DNA from: Symsagittifera roscoffensis
Taxonomy: Eukaryota > Xenacoelomorpha > Acoela > Convolutidae
Length of the DNA stretch: 64,000 bases
Assembly (NCBI RefSeq): GCF_963678635.1
Contig: NC_087064.1
Coordinates: 8,963,671 to 9,027,670 of the forward strand
Direction: 5' to 3'
Part shown: one piece after another, positions 24,505 through 35,050 of the stretch
Layout: each line of letters begins with the position of its first letter
Numbering within the stretch: the stretch's first letter is position 1
Program-made: the position numbers and the translations under genes
Notes under the pieces: generated by a model
Databases searched by the model: none
What the model was told of the DNA's origin: nothing
The model's input: the letters and a program-made list of their open reading frames with translations, nothing else

Positions 24505-25892
24505 TCAGACAAAATTTATAACAAGCCATTTTGACGGAATTTTTTTCAAAGTAATTCATAAGTTATTGTTGTACTGAGCTTATATTTAAAAACTTATCTT
24601 CATTGCCGTAATTGATTTGTTTTTAGGAGCGAAATTTATCAATTTGTACTTTATTTGGCGCGTGGGTTATGATTTTCAAAAAAATCTGAAATTAAAAAAA
24701 AACTTTGTTTTATTTTATTACAATAAACTTTTTCATTTTATTACTGCTCCATAGACCTTAAAAGGCAATGGGAACGTTCAGGGCTTCACCCCGATACAAG
24801 CAGTCGTATTTACGTTGGTTCATTTTCCCTATTTGCTGAATTTGTTGGCTATACTGATTTATATAATCTAATTTCTCAATTCTGGTTTTTTTGTTCCGAC
24901 TTTTGTAACAAAAGTAACAGAATATTTGCGCTCGGGGTGATTTTTTTTTCTTCAGATAAATTTCGAATTTTTCACTCGCCATTTTTGACTGATAAATTTT
25001 TAAATATCATTCGAAAGGTATTGCTGTTTTGACCTTAAATTTGAAAAGATAATATTCGCCTGTGATCATTTTTTGTAAAGATGGAGTTATTAATGCGTTA
25101 GCGGAGATTTAATTGTTCCGAATTGGTTGAATGAAGCTTTTTGCCATAATTGATTTGTTACTAGGAGCGAGATCTATCACCTTGTACTTTATATGGCGTG
25201 TGGGGGCATGCTTTTCACAAAAAAAAACTCAAAAAATGTTTTTTTTTTAAATTTAATTTTGTCATGTTATTACAGCTTCATAGACCTTAAAACGCAGTCG
25301 GAAAATTCAGGGCTTCGACCTCATGCGAGCAGTCTTGTTTTGTTATTGTTCCGACTTTCGATACGAAAGTAACGGAATATTTGTGCTCGGGGTGGGTTTT
25401 TTTTTCTTCAGACAACATTCGACTTTTTAATTAGCCATTTTTGACGGAATTTTCTTATATCCTTCTAAAGTTATTGTTGTATTGAGCTTAAATTTGAAAA
25501 AATATTTCACCTGTGATCATTTTTCGTAAAGTTATGAGGGTTTAAAGATTGCCATTTTGGCCATTTTGACCAATTTGGGACAATTAACGCGCGATATAAT
25601 TCGCGCTTTTAACGCGTAAGCGGAGATTTAATCCGTCTTAGAAATCGTTCCAAATTGCTTAAAAGGAGCTTATTTGCCATATTGGGTTTGTTAAAAAGGA
25701 GCGAAATCTATCCTTTTGTACGTTATAAGGCGTGTGGGGGGATGATTTTCATTAAAAAATTTCACATTTTTGAAAAAAATAATATTTTTTTTGTTTTATT
25801 TCATTGGATTTTTCAATGTTATTACTGCTCCATAAACCTTAAAAGGCTGTCGGAACATTCAGGGCTTCGCCCTGATACTAGCAGTCTTGTTT
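24505..25892 (+). mobile_element. Three successive Helentron-like copies
   Basis: A diverged partial copy lies at 24,505-24,811, a second at about 24,888-25,338, and a full-length one at 25,346-25,892 that starts ttgttccgactttcg and ends cagggcttcgccctgatac. They differ in age: the first two have weakened hairpins (cttcaccccgat, cttcgacctcat). Confidence 0.6.
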
Positions 25893-27394
25893 AATATAAT
25901 ATCAGATTTCAGTGCTTCAGCGAGACATGAAGTTTAGTTGGTAGTTCAAACTCTGTTGCTAACAACGGTAGTTTTGGTCTATTTGAAAATGACGCTCCCT
26001 TTTTTGATGAGTTTACCGCAAAAGTGTCATATGTGTCCTTTCCTCTTGATTCGAACAGTGTGATACAGTAGCGGATACCCGGGTCAAAAATGATTCTCAT
26101 TTTTTTTATGGAGGGCGCGGAATAAACCCAGATTTTAGCAAAGAGGTTGAATAAGCCGATGATTTAGCAAACTGGGCCCAATTGTTGATCCCCAAATTCT
26201 CAATTTAGATTTCAATGAGCCCCATTCTTCAAAAAGAAGCTGATAAAGCCAAATTTTTAGCGAACGAACCAAAGCGAGCTCAATTTTCAGCAGTTCAGCC
26301 TCATTCAGTCACCCAACTTTTGTTAAAAGAGACATCAAATTTTGTTAGAAACGAGGTAGCAAAGAGGTCTTAGGTACTCAGTCAATTGGTTTGAGTCCCT
26401 CGAGTAAATTGTTTTTGTTCAAAAAGGGTTAATTGAGCCCATTTTTTTATCTCTGATTTGCCATGGAAAGCTTGAACCGGGCAATTATTCTAAGTGTTGG
26501 GCTCATAATTGAGCCTTTTGCCCTGTTGGTCAATTTTTTTTGATAAATGGGTACCATTGGAACTACAAATTGAGCTCAATCAGACCCTTTTCAAACAAAA
26601 TTTTATGCAAAAGATTCTGGGCGGGTGGTTGTATTGTGACTTCTTCTTTCGCCCCTCGAGTCGAGTGTGCGTCGAATCAATTGTGAACGAAAAAGAAGGT
26701 GGGGGTAGGGCGGATGCTTTTTTGCTCAGAAATTCAATCTCTGTTTTAGTTCTATTTTATCGAATCCCTTTTTGTTGAGCGAACCTAAATTCATTTGGTA
26801 TCTTCTTTTGAACGCTGCTCTGTTTTAAACACAAATAGAGAAGTTTAATTCATCGTAGAAAAAAGTATACTTCAGTTCCAACAAGTAAACTTCAGTGGTT
26901 TCAGGTGTTAACCACCAGTATCACCCGTATGCTCAAAATTGTTGTCAGATATGAACTTGTCAAAATCAACTCTGTCACCTCCTGGTGTTATGGTTATCTA
27001 CTCTATCGTCTCCGTGCGGATACTAAGGTCAAATAGTCATCTCCTCGTTATAGTGACAGGGCAACGTATTTAAAACATAATCGAAAGGTCGCTTCAAATA
27101 CGGCTAACTACTGTGTTTGCACCAGTACCCTTTGCTTGAACATGTACGTAGAGAAGACACTCAACTTTGTTGTATTAGCTCACTCGAAATCAGACAGATG
27201 AGTGAAAGATGAAATCAATTGGAAGAGACGAGTGTATGTGTTTCTTGGATGGAGTAAAAAAAGGGCAATTTCCAATTTTGGAATTTCGACCCGTACCTAG
27301 TAAATGTTCTACTCTCTATCATTAGTGAAAGTTCAAATCTAAAATGGGTCGTGAAATGTTAAAATAACGCTTGGATACTTTAGAAATGGATTAT

Positions 27395-28150
27395 TTCAGA
27401 TCTATTTTCAGATCTGAAATTTTGTTTTTCTTGGTTATTTCAGATCTGAACATTTTTTTTGAGATCTAAATTAGTTTTTCTTGGTTACTTAAAATTACAT
27501 TGATACAGATCTAAAATTACATTGAGTCTAATACAATTTTTGCTATTTTTGAGACTTTAGTATTTGATAGCTTCTGCTAGCTACTAGCAGGTAGTCATCA
27601 AAGTCTCAAAAGGGGGACTGCCAAAAAACATTTCCCCAAGCATGAGATTAACATTAGAAACGCATAAGTAGCGCCTGAAAATCAAAAACTTGATGAGTCA
27701 TCTGGCAGTTTTCGAAAACTTTTTAGCACAGTTGAACAAGAAACTTATTTCGAAAGAAAACTTTTTGTGAAATTATTGGGAAGTCTTAGAAATTTATTTC
27801 GAAAGAAAACTTTTTGTGAAGTTATTGGGAAGTCTTTTTTACCGCTAGTTAATCTAAACATAATTGTGTGTTGCTGAAACATCAAAAAATAAAAACTCAA
27901 TTTTTTGCTGGAAACGCATAAATTATAATTAAACAAAGGGTTTATCAGATCTAATTTCAGATCTGAAGTTTTATTTTCAAGGTTATTTCAGATGTGGAAT
28001 TTTGTATTTCAGATCTAAAATTTCAAACTCAAGATCTAAAATAGAGAGTTTTAAAATAAAAAATTTATCTAAAATAAAGAATTTATCAAGATCTAAAATA
28101 TAGAATTTCAGATCTGAGAACCAACTTGTTACAAATAAAAAAATTCAGAT
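27395..28150. repeat. AGATCT-rich block
   Basis: About twelve AGATCT palindromes, mostly as TCAGATCTGAA or AGATCTAAAAT, occur in two clusters over about 750 bp. A 49-bp tandem duplication (27,740-27,837, core tttcgaaagaaaac) lies between them. The right duplicate (60,920-61,740) keeps the pattern. Its function is unknown. Confidence 0.5.
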
Positions 28151-28559
28151 CTTGCACAGAAAGTCCGCTGGGTACGGGAATTGCTGAGTGTTTTTACTTC
28201 AAAATGCATAACGAAAGCTTCTGCTTGCAACGAAGTATTGAACTAGGAAAAAAGGAAGAAGTATTGAACTAGAAAAAAAACAAGGAAATGAATAAAATAT
28301 CACTTTCTACTTCTGAAAAAAAGCAGTATGGTACCTTGCTCTCTGAATTGTGCAGTAATTGGGCAATTTTAAAATTCTTTATTTTTTCTTCTAGAAAGAG
28401 AAAAGAAAACGATAATCACTGCAAAAAACTTTTCTTGTTAAAACTTTCTTTGATACAGCAACATTGAAAATGTCTCAACCACAGTTGTTCAGTTAAATCA
28501 ATGCTTTTAAAAAATTCAAAAGTTTGCTCAATTATTGTCGTTGCAGAAAAAGTCTGTTT

Positions 28560-28941
28560 TTGTTCAGACTTCCGCAACAAAGTAACAGAGTATTTGTGCT
28601 CGTTGTTTTTTTTTATTCAGACAAACGTAGACTTTTTCAACTAGCCATTTTTGACAGAAAGTTCTTTTTATCATTCGAAAGGTAATGCTGTTTTGAATTA
28701 AATTTGAAAAGATAATTATTTCACCTGTTATCATTTTTCGGACAAATAAAGGGGTTTAAAGGATGCCATTTCAGCCAATTTGGGACAATTAACGCGCGAT
28801 ATATTTCGCGTTATTAACGCGCAAGAGAAGATTTAATCCGTCTCAGAAATCTTTCCAAAAGGTTGAATGAAGCTCATTTGTTAGAATTGGATTGTTCCTA
28901 GGAGCAAAACCTATGCCCTGATACGAGCAGTTTTGGTTGAG
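28560..28941 (+). mobile_element. Diverged Helentron-like element
   Basis: It starts ttcagacttccgcaac, contains acaattaacgcgcgatat and ends tatgccctgatacgagcag. It is shortened internally compared with the about 530-bp full copies. Confidence 0.5.
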
Positions 28942-29634
28942 TGATAATCCGTTTTTCCCGTTGATGTGAATCAAAATCAGATTGAATTGAACTTAAGGGT
29001 TTTAATTGCGAGAAATTGTCACTAAAAAAATCAAAAAATTGCGAAGATAGAATTGACAGGTGGTTGCTGAAAACTTACCGCAGAGATAATTAGTTTTTGT
29101 TTTGCCTGCTAAGAAAGATTTTAGTTTTTCAAATTTGTTTTTTTTGGGAAGAAATGCATAGTTTAACGTGTTTTGGCATCGCTTTGAAAAAATTGCCCGA
29201 AAGTTTGCTTTTTTGGTTGTCACTTTTCTCAGACTTGAAACTTTCTGCGTCGCAGTCTTCTTTGGATCAAAGATTAGACCAGAGAAGTCGTGAAATCTCA
29301 GAGAAAGTAGTTAATATAATTTTTGTTAAAAAATCTTTAGTTGAAGAGTGGTCTCAAAACTTATACTGAATTTAGTCACTTAATGACAAAACATTATATC
29401 ATTTTTTGTCACTTTTTAGCAATACTTCAAAAACTTTTTGTCAATTTTCGACGGAACCTTGTCTCACTTTTAGTAATCTATGGTCATAACATTTTGCTCA
29501 AAGAATACACCTCTCTGATAAAATAATGTTACCTCTCTGATAAAATAATAAATAACGTTTGTCAAAATTTTAAACTGCCTCCAATCACAATCGGACAAAA
29601 CTTGTGGATCGAAAGAAGCAAACTTTTGCTTTAT

Positions 29635-30285
29635 AAGTAGTATTGTAATCCGCGGTGTGTCCTTAGGGGGTGTCTTTTCGACGGTAGGGGTCTTTGGAGT
29701 CCTACCAAAAGTAGGGTCCAAAAGGACCCATCTTTTTTAAAGACCCCAAAGTACCCTGCCCGAAATAAAAAGACCCCTCTCTTAGAAAAACCCGACAGAC
29801 AAAATACTTTGGTATTTATTTTCGCGCGGTGGTTAAATTTAATCCCTTCCAAACTTTCCCACCACTAAATAAGTATGGGTATATCCAGCTGCGGTTTTTT
29901 CGCTTATTTTTATCTAAAAGCTAATCCTTTTCGTTCATATAAATATGAGTTTACATAAAGTACCATTCATATTTCCTTTTAAAAAATTTTGGTAATTATT
30001 GTTCGTTTCTCTTTCTTATTTTATTTTCAAACTTATTTCCAAGTCTCCCTTAATTTCGACTTGCACCATTTTGATTCTTTTAGCCTTACTATTAGCTTAC
30101 TTTGGGAAACTTCGCTCCTGCTTCAATCCTTCGCTCCTGCTTCAAGGGTAAGTTGCAATTACCAGTCTCTTTTGCGCCGGTCTATTTAACTTAAAACAAT
30201 GTTTGCTGAATGTTTTATATTTACAAATGTACAGCCGTAATTCCAAGTAACAAGGCAATTTAGCCGACATTTTCAAGTGAAAAAT
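29635..30285. other. Boundary region between duplication and viral element; no gene seen
   Basis: The sequence right of the duplication edge contains repeated and inverted GGGGTCTTT / AAAGACCCC motifs (29,685-29,790), which could fold into a long imperfect stem, and a short duplication of ttcgctcctgcttcaa near 30,110. No Polinton-type terminal inverted repeat could be matched elsewhere in the window. Confidence 0.4.
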
Positions 30286-30291
30286 TTTATT
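30286..30291 (-). terminator. AATAAA signal overlapping the polymerase stop codon
   Basis: On the minus strand the final codon and stop read CAATAAAA, so the canonical polyadenylation hexamer overlaps the TAA at 30,287-30,289. Such compact ends are common in viral and Polinton genes. Confidence 0.5.
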
Positions 30292-30946
30292 GATCAACTT
30301 TATCAAGTTTTCTCCTTTTTTTCTGACTAGAACGAACAGACGCTTCTGTTAGAATGAATGGATTATTGATAGGCGGAGGGTCTCTTGAACTGCTAGCTGC
30401 GCTTTCTTCTTGAAGCTCTTCCTCCGTATAGCTTTCTTGAAGAAAGCCCCAATCTGGGACCCGGAATTCCGGCGATTGCCAGCTTTCGCTGTTTTCGCTG
30501 CTATAAGTCGGGGTATTTGTAAACTGTGAGTTTGCCCACTCGCTTTCTTCCGCAATGGCCTCGAAGAACACATTTTCTTCTGTAGACCTGTGTCCAAAGA
30601 GCAATGTAGCTATCCCGTCGAATAGTAAGAACCGCTTACTATCGAAGGGTGAAAGGGCAATTCGATTCTGCGCTATGGTTATGTTGGTATGGGCTTTCGA
30701 TTTTATTGAGTAGTTGTATATACGAAGGGTTTTTCCACTCAGTAATGTTTCCCTGAACCTCTGGTGTGTAAGTTGCTGCTGGGAGTGTTGTACTACTCCT
30801 TTTGCACTCCTTTTGCTAGTTGAATCTAAATGAAGAACAAAGATTAGCCCATAAACATATTTTAGCTTTGTAAGCCCAGTTCTAGTATTAATAACGAAAA
30901 CGGTTCCCAAATTTGAATATTTTGAAGACTCAATATCTAATAACAT
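30287..30946 (-). CDS. Type B DNA polymerase, C-terminal exon
   Basis: The frame ends the polymerase gene. Its real start is probably the splice acceptor at 30,825, after tttgttcttcatttag, rather than the Met at 30,946. Residues after the join (RIYNYSIKSKAHTN, then NRIALSPFDSKRFLLFDG) match the conserved tail of Maverick/Polinton and adintovirus PolB proteins, where a K-x-H and an NKIAL...DDKR segment precede the end. The last about 90 residues are acidic, then Ser-rich, and finish with a nuclear-localisation-like SSQKKRRKLDK. The donor is at 31,312/31,311 (GCAG/GTTAGT) and the phases agree. The predicted intron is 486 bp, which is unusual for this family. Confidence 0.65.
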   Translation of the reverse strand: MLLDIESSKYSNLGTVFVINTRTGLTKLKYVYGLIFVLHLDSTSKRSAKGVVQHSQQQLTHQRFRETLLSGKTLRIYNYSIKSKAHTNITIAQNRIALSPFDSKRFLLFDGIATLLFGHRSTEENVFFEAIAEESEWANSQFTNTPTYSSENSESWQSPEFRVPDWGFLQESYTEEELQEESAASSSRDPPPINNPFILTEASVRSSQKKRRKLDKVDQ

Positions 30947-31311
30947 TCCAATTTTTTCAATTCCAAAAAGTTCAATTATCTTAATTCATTCCATATCATA
31001 AAAATTCCAAATCGTGTCATTATCAAAAAATCATTCCATGTCAAAATTTTAAATTTGTTCACGTCAAAAGTTACAAAAGTGCGTTTGTGGTGAGTATTTG
31101 TTTAAAACATTTTAAATGATGAATGGTTCTTCATTTTAAGTTTTTAAATGAAGAATCAGAGCCTTTCAGGGCTAGTTATGTCTAATTAAATTGACAGGGA
31201 TCAACAAAAGTTATGAATTTGGTCCCAACAAGATCCAAAACCCCAATGAAGGGAACCCTTAATGTAAAGAAATGGAGGGGGCTTGGAGAGGTGCTTTTTT
31301 TTAATACTAAC
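30826..31311 (-). other. Predicted intron 2 of the polymerase gene
   Basis: A GTTAGT donor and a pyrimidine-rich acceptor ttgttcttcatttag flank 486 bp of AT-rich sequence with no coding similarity. Removing it would place the conserved C-terminal tail in phase with the palm/thumb exon. No transcript evidence is available here. Confidence 0.55.
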
Positions 31312-31933
31312 CTGCATATTTCAACGAGTAGAGCTTTGGTTTCAACGCGATGAATTCTGCAATGATTTTTCCCGCCGCCTCGTCCTTAAATTTCAATACA
31401 ACCTTCTTATTCACATTGCTGAATAAGAAGTGATCGCTTGGGTAGTTGGAAAAATCGAAACTATCGGTCAGTTTTTGCAGATCTGCGTATACGTCTTCGG
31501 TTTTTATCGCATAAATAAACGAATCTGTGTCACTGTATAGCAGTTCAAGGTTCATACTTGCTTGCATTTGCCGATAATGAAAGTAAAACATGAATCTTTT
31601 CGACAAATCCAAAATACTTGCACCAATTATCATGGGTTTGTCACACAAAATACTCGTTACAGCAAAACAAACAGTAGCAACTTCCTCGTCGATTATCTGC
31701 AAGCTTTTCATCGTGCTCAAAGCTGTTTTTTGAAGCAATTCTCTTTCATTTCTAATAATTTCTAGTTTTTTGCGTCCTAGTTTTGATTCCATAGTTTTAC
31801 CGAATGCTGAATTTACGATGAGCTTGTAAAAGTTCTCTTCAAATTTGTTGCGCGCTGACATTCTCAATTGAGTGTTTAAATCGACAAAGGGCTCCATCCA
31901 TCTACCTTGACGAAATTTTAAGACCTTAATCAA
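31307..31933 (-). CDS. Type B DNA polymerase, palm motifs B and C
   Basis: 208 codons carrying the catalytic core of a protein-primed family B polymerase. Motif B ([14 protein letters not shown], residues 37-50) binds the incoming nucleotide, and motif C (YSDTDSF, residues 133-139) has both catalytic Asp residues. The frame stays open upstream of the first Met, with polymerase-like sequence back to about 32,000, so the Met at 31,933 is not a true start. It is separated from the upstream part by the frame break at about 31,980-32,053. It ends at a predicted splice donor. It belongs to the Polinton/adintovirus PolB lineage. Confidence 0.85.
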   Translation of the reverse strand: MIKVLKFRQGRWMEPFVDLNTQLRMSARNKFEENFYKLIVNSAFGKTMESKLGRKKLEIIRNERELLQKTALSTMKSLQIIDEEVATVCFAVTSILCDKPMIIGASILDLSKRFMFYFHYRQMQASMNLELLYSDTDSFIYAIKTEDVYADLQKLTDSFDFSNYPSDHFLFSNVNKKVVLKFKDEAAGKIIAEFIALKPKLYSLKYAG

Positions 31934-31984
31934 TTTGGTAACTCTTAAGCCTAGTTCTATGTAGAGTTTTAATGTGAGGTAGTG

Positions 31985-32080
31985 CAGAACGTAGCCTTCC
32001 TTTGGATCTAATGTTTGAACCTACTAATGTTTGAACATCTGTATTTGCAAATACTAATGTTTGAACATCTGTATTTGCTC
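31985..32080 (-). repeat. Short tandem duplications breaking the polymerase frame
   Basis: The 12-mer caaacattagta and its surroundings occur three times here (reverse strand), two of them within a 30-bp direct repeat that includes gcaaatacagatgttc. The copies introduce TAG stops and shift the frame between the exonuclease/palm part and motif B. The spacing is too short for a plausible intron, so I read it as a lesion produced by slippage. Confidence 0.6.
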
Positions 32081-33943
32081 ATTACTTAGTTTATCCGTGC
32101 CGATAACTTCACGTGAGGGGGCTAGAGGGTAGTCTGCAAAGTAATCTTGAAGTTCTTCAGGTATACTGAGATCCACTTCCAAAATGTATCCCCACTCAGA
32201 TTTATCGTCGGTTTGCAAAATAAATTCGAGACTTTCCTCAACTATTGAGAAATCTTTGATGGGAAGGGGACAGTGTTTCATAATACCCCCGTATAAATTG
32301 TTAGCGTCTATATTCAATAGATAGCTAGGGGGCTCTTCAGGATTGTAGTTTTCGAGGTATTTGTTGTTGGCTTTAAAAAAACGGCGTGCATATATCGATG
32401 ACATCCCTCCCCGTATCATTTTTTGAACCATGTTCAAATGCTCCCTTTCAGTAAGTAACTTGAGGTCTGCATTGCAGACTTTTAAGAATGCATCGCCCGA
32501 GAGGTTACTAGCCGTGAAGTAGCATGCACAATCTAATCCGTACGTTTCGTAACAAACTTCACGAAAGGCTTCGAATACTGAAGCGAGTAGTAGTACGTCC
32601 GTTGCTAGGTATACATCATGGTACTCGCCTAGTGATGCGCATTTCATTTCGGCGAAAACTTTAATGGCATGGTTGTACTGATTTTTCGAAACACTTATTT
32701 CCCCTCCCTGTAAAGTGTTGCTCCACATTTTTCTAGGTGGCAGTCGGGTTTCTCGAAACTTTTCAAAACTACTAAAGTATGAATACGGGTAGAAACCTTT
32801 TTGTTTTAGAAATGCTATCTGTTCTGATGAGTAACCAAGTTCTTCAAAGTAATTTTCCAGTAGGAAAAACTTTTCTTCCGGCAAGTATTCGACGAGTTTT
32901 GAAAGGGGGGACAGCATGGATTTATAGGAGTCTATGAAACGTAGATTTTCATACACTTTTTTGAGTTTTCCGTTTTTATCGGTGTATGATTTGATATAGA
33001 CCGACATAGTGAGTGATATATACTTCTCCTCAGTGGAAGGGATCACTGAGTAAGTGTTTTCGGGTTTACTGTTTGAGAGCGCTTTTATAATGAAATGCAG
33101 ATCATAGTTTGACAAGTTATGCGCTATTACGGGTATATAGTTCGCCGTTTTTCGATTGATATTGCATTCGTTATGCGCCCACCCCAAGAACTTGTTGGTA
33201 TAGTGACAGTGATCAAGTACAACTTGGTCATTGTCAGCAAATTCTGTTTCACATATCCAACAAGTGTGCGCTTCTTCACGCGTGCAACTTGGTGTGCCAG
33301 TGAACGTGTAATATTTTCGTTTTTCGAGGTATATTTGTTTCGCCAAAGATTCGAGCGAGGCGATCAATTCCTTCATAACATTTTCTCCTCTCTTCAGTTT
33401 AAACTTTAAAATTTCACGCTTCCCAAATTCAACAACGGCCAGAGCGTAACCGCATGGTTGATGAATCTCTAGTGTTTGGGTGCTAGATTTTTCGGGGTCG
33501 GGTTGCGGTCCGTATACGGGTAGTAGTAGCCATTCGAGTTCAAAGTAAATAACTCTCGGTACATACCAGCGGGCAGTTAAATTTTTGAAACGATGAGTGT
33601 CCTTTCCCGGTTTTGGCATAGTGATTACCACTCCCTCGTCTTGGTAGCACATTTCCTGGTGCCTTTGTAGTGTATCGATGGATGAACATGTATGGAAGCA
33701 TTTGCGGCAAATTTGGTTTCGGTCTCGGTGTAGTTTTCCACGCACATATTCCACAACCCTCATCAAATCAGTGATCAGCACATAGTGATGAGTCTGTCCG
33801 TTGCTGAGTAGTAGTAGGTCAAAACATAGATCACTTGAGTATTTGCTGGACACTCTCAAAGGTAGCAATTCACCTTCTTTGTACCTAATGAAAACAAACA
33901 ATTGAGTGCTCGGGTTTCTGGATGAACGTAATGTGTTATACAT
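32054..33943 (-). CDS. Type B DNA polymerase with endonuclease VII-like domain, central part
   Basis: 629 codons. Residues 228-260 form an HNH/endonuclease VII-like zinc motif (CWIC...VLDHCHYT...HNECN), fused upstream of the exonuclease in Maverick/adintovirus polymerases. Exo II is HNLSNYDLHF (275-284), Exo III is YLATDVLLL (445-453) and motif A is NIDANNLYG (544-552). The Exo I position reads YFELE (133-137), where the family has D-x-E, so the first catalytic Asp appears as Glu. The start is probably a splice acceptor at 33,917 rather than the Met at 33,943. It ends at the tandem-duplication lesion. Replication of the element is the inferred role, and this copy is broken. Confidence 0.88.
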   Translation of the reverse strand: MYNTLRSSRNPSTQLFVFIRYKEGELLPLRVSSKYSSDLCFDLLLLSNGQTHHYVLITDLMRVVEYVRGKLHRDRNQICRKCFHTCSSIDTLQRHQEMCYQDEGVVITMPKPGKDTHRFKNLTARWYVPRVIYFELEWLLLPVYGPQPDPEKSSTQTLEIHQPCGYALAVVEFGKREILKFKLKRGENVMKELIASLESLAKQIYLEKRKYYTFTGTPSCTREEAHTCWICETEFADNDQVVLDHCHYTNKFLGWAHNECNINRKTANYIPVIAHNLSNYDLHFIIKALSNSKPENTYSVIPSTEEKYISLTMSVYIKSYTDKNGKLKKVYENLRFIDSYKSMLSPLSKLVEYLPEEKFFLLENYFEELGYSSEQIAFLKQKGFYPYSYFSSFEKFRETRLPPRKMWSNTLQGGEISVSKNQYNHAIKVFAEMKCASLGEYHDVYLATDVLLLASVFEAFREVCYETYGLDCACYFTASNLSGDAFLKVCNADLKLLTEREHLNMVQKMIRGGMSSIYARRFFKANNKYLENYNPEEPPSYLLNIDANNLYGGIMKHCPLPIKDFSIVEESLEFILQTDDKSEWGYILEVDLSIPEELQDYFADYPLAPSREVIGTDKLSNEQIQMFKH

Positions 33944-33983
33944 GATTAAACAAATGTTTTGTCAAAAAAAAATCAATGCTCAC
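33918..33983 (-). other. Predicted 66-bp intron 1 of the polymerase gene
   Basis: The donor CCG/GTGAGC and the acceptor ttcatccag leave both flanking exons in phase 2. The upstream exon ends in QLNNCQVNLF-type sequence, which in relatives is directly followed by the segment found after this acceptor. The length fits a minimal invertebrate intron. Confidence 0.55.
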
Positions 33984-35050
33984 CGGAATAAATTGACTTG
34001 ACAGTTGTTAAGTTGTTCAAATCGGTCAATATCATATTGTCCCATTGGCATCTCGTACCAGCCTTCAATTTTTACAACATGTTCTTGGGAGAGCTTGTAA
34101 TTTTTCAGTTTGTTTCGATGTTGATAGCTTTGGGCAGCCGGATAAAGAGCAGTTGTGGTCTCTGAATATCGATCATGGTACGCGGCCACAAAGCAGTATA
34201 GAAAGCACTTCTGATCGTTTCTCGTTTTAATTTTGGTGAAACTCTGTTTCACCGGTTTCAATGAAACGGGAAGGTCAATGTATGAGCCAGCACGGATAGG
34301 AGAAGATGCTGCAAAACTTACAGCCAGCTCTTCAATGCGCTCCACAATCAAACCGCTACCGTGAGAAGCGAACGTGTTGATGGCATTGACCATATGCTCA
34401 ATCATTTCCAAATATGTCTCTTTCTCGATTCCATTGAAGAAGACATTGATCATCTTAGAATTCAGATATAACATTGTCTTCTCGTGGCGTAACTCCCCGT
34501 CACCAGTTTCGTTTGTATCGCTCGAGAACTTAATCATACTCACGTCCACATGCATTTGAAATTTACAGGGTCCTTCCTGCACTCTTTCGTCTATCAACGC
34601 ATCAATTTCCTCTTTGTTTCGCATGATTACATTCATCAGATCCAATTCATCCTCCTTAACGCTCAACTCGTATCGTCTTAACTTTCCCTTAAACGCAGAT
34701 TCAGTTGGAGCAGATGATGTTCCCACCTCATTTCCGGGAGTCCAAATGGGTAGTTGATGGTTTTTCGACATATGTTGCCGGAACTTCTCAACGGAGAGGA
34801 AGATTGTATGACAGTAGATACAAAGACTATCAGTTGAGACGTTGTGAGCTAGCTCGACATGTTCCCTAGCTTCTGCCAGCGAGCTGAAGGATTCTCGACA
34901 TTCGTCACATTTAGTTGGTGGCGGTGGGGCTGCGAATATCTTATGGATATTTTGTTCATGTCGTCTCAAGTTCCTTGGTGAACTAAAGACTTTCGAGCGG
35001 GTCAAACAAAGGTGTCTGTTTTCCACTTGAGTTAGGCATTGTTGGTTCAA
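33980..35050 (-). CDS. Type B DNA polymerase, N-terminal exon with C2H2 zinc fingers
   Basis: 356 codons. Two complete C2H2 fingers (Cys48/51-His64/69 and Cys77/80-His93/98) follow a degenerate one near residue 15. The second half matches the N-terminal extension of Maverick/adintovirus PolB: GSYIDLPVSLKP, then NDQKCFLYCFVAAYHDR, then FEQLNNCQVNLF. Fingers at this position probably help bind element DNA. The coding part ends at the predicted donor 33,984. The Met at 35,050 is the first in frame and looks like a reasonable start. Confidence 0.82.
   Translation of the reverse strand: MNQQCLTQVENRHLCLTRSKVFSSPRNLRRHEQNIHKIFAAPPPPTKCDECRESFSSLAEAREHVELAHNVSTDSLCIYCHTIFLSVEKFRQHMSKNHQLPIWTPGNEVGTSSAPTESAFKGKLRRYELSVKEDELDLMNVIMRNKEEIDALIDERVQEGPCKFQMHVDVSMIKFSSDTNETGDGELRHEKTMLYLNSKMINVFFNGIEKETYLEMIEHMVNAINTFASHGSGLIVERIEELAVSFAASSPIRAGSYIDLPVSLKPVKQSFTKIKTRNDQKCFLYCFVAAYHDRYSETTTALYPAAQSYQHRNKLKNYKLSQEHVVKIEGWYEMPMGQYDIDRFEQLNNCQVNLFR

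Larger units (their letters stand above)
22653..29634. repeat. Array flank, copy A of a large duplication
   Basis: This stretch matches 56,555-63,193 almost throughout, including protease exon 1, the TIR element at 23,354-24,207, Helentron-like copies, and the AGATCT-rich block. The match ends abruptly after aaacttttgctttata at 29,634, where the viral-element region begins. Apart from exon 1 I see no gene in it. Short frames here are not conserved between the copies. Confidence 0.75.

Noticed and set aside
32045-32060. A 16-bp GT...AG segment as a mini-intron in the polymerase
   Set aside because: It is far below any known spliceosomal intron length, and no nearby choice of sites restores the frame. 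Tandem duplication explains the sequence better.
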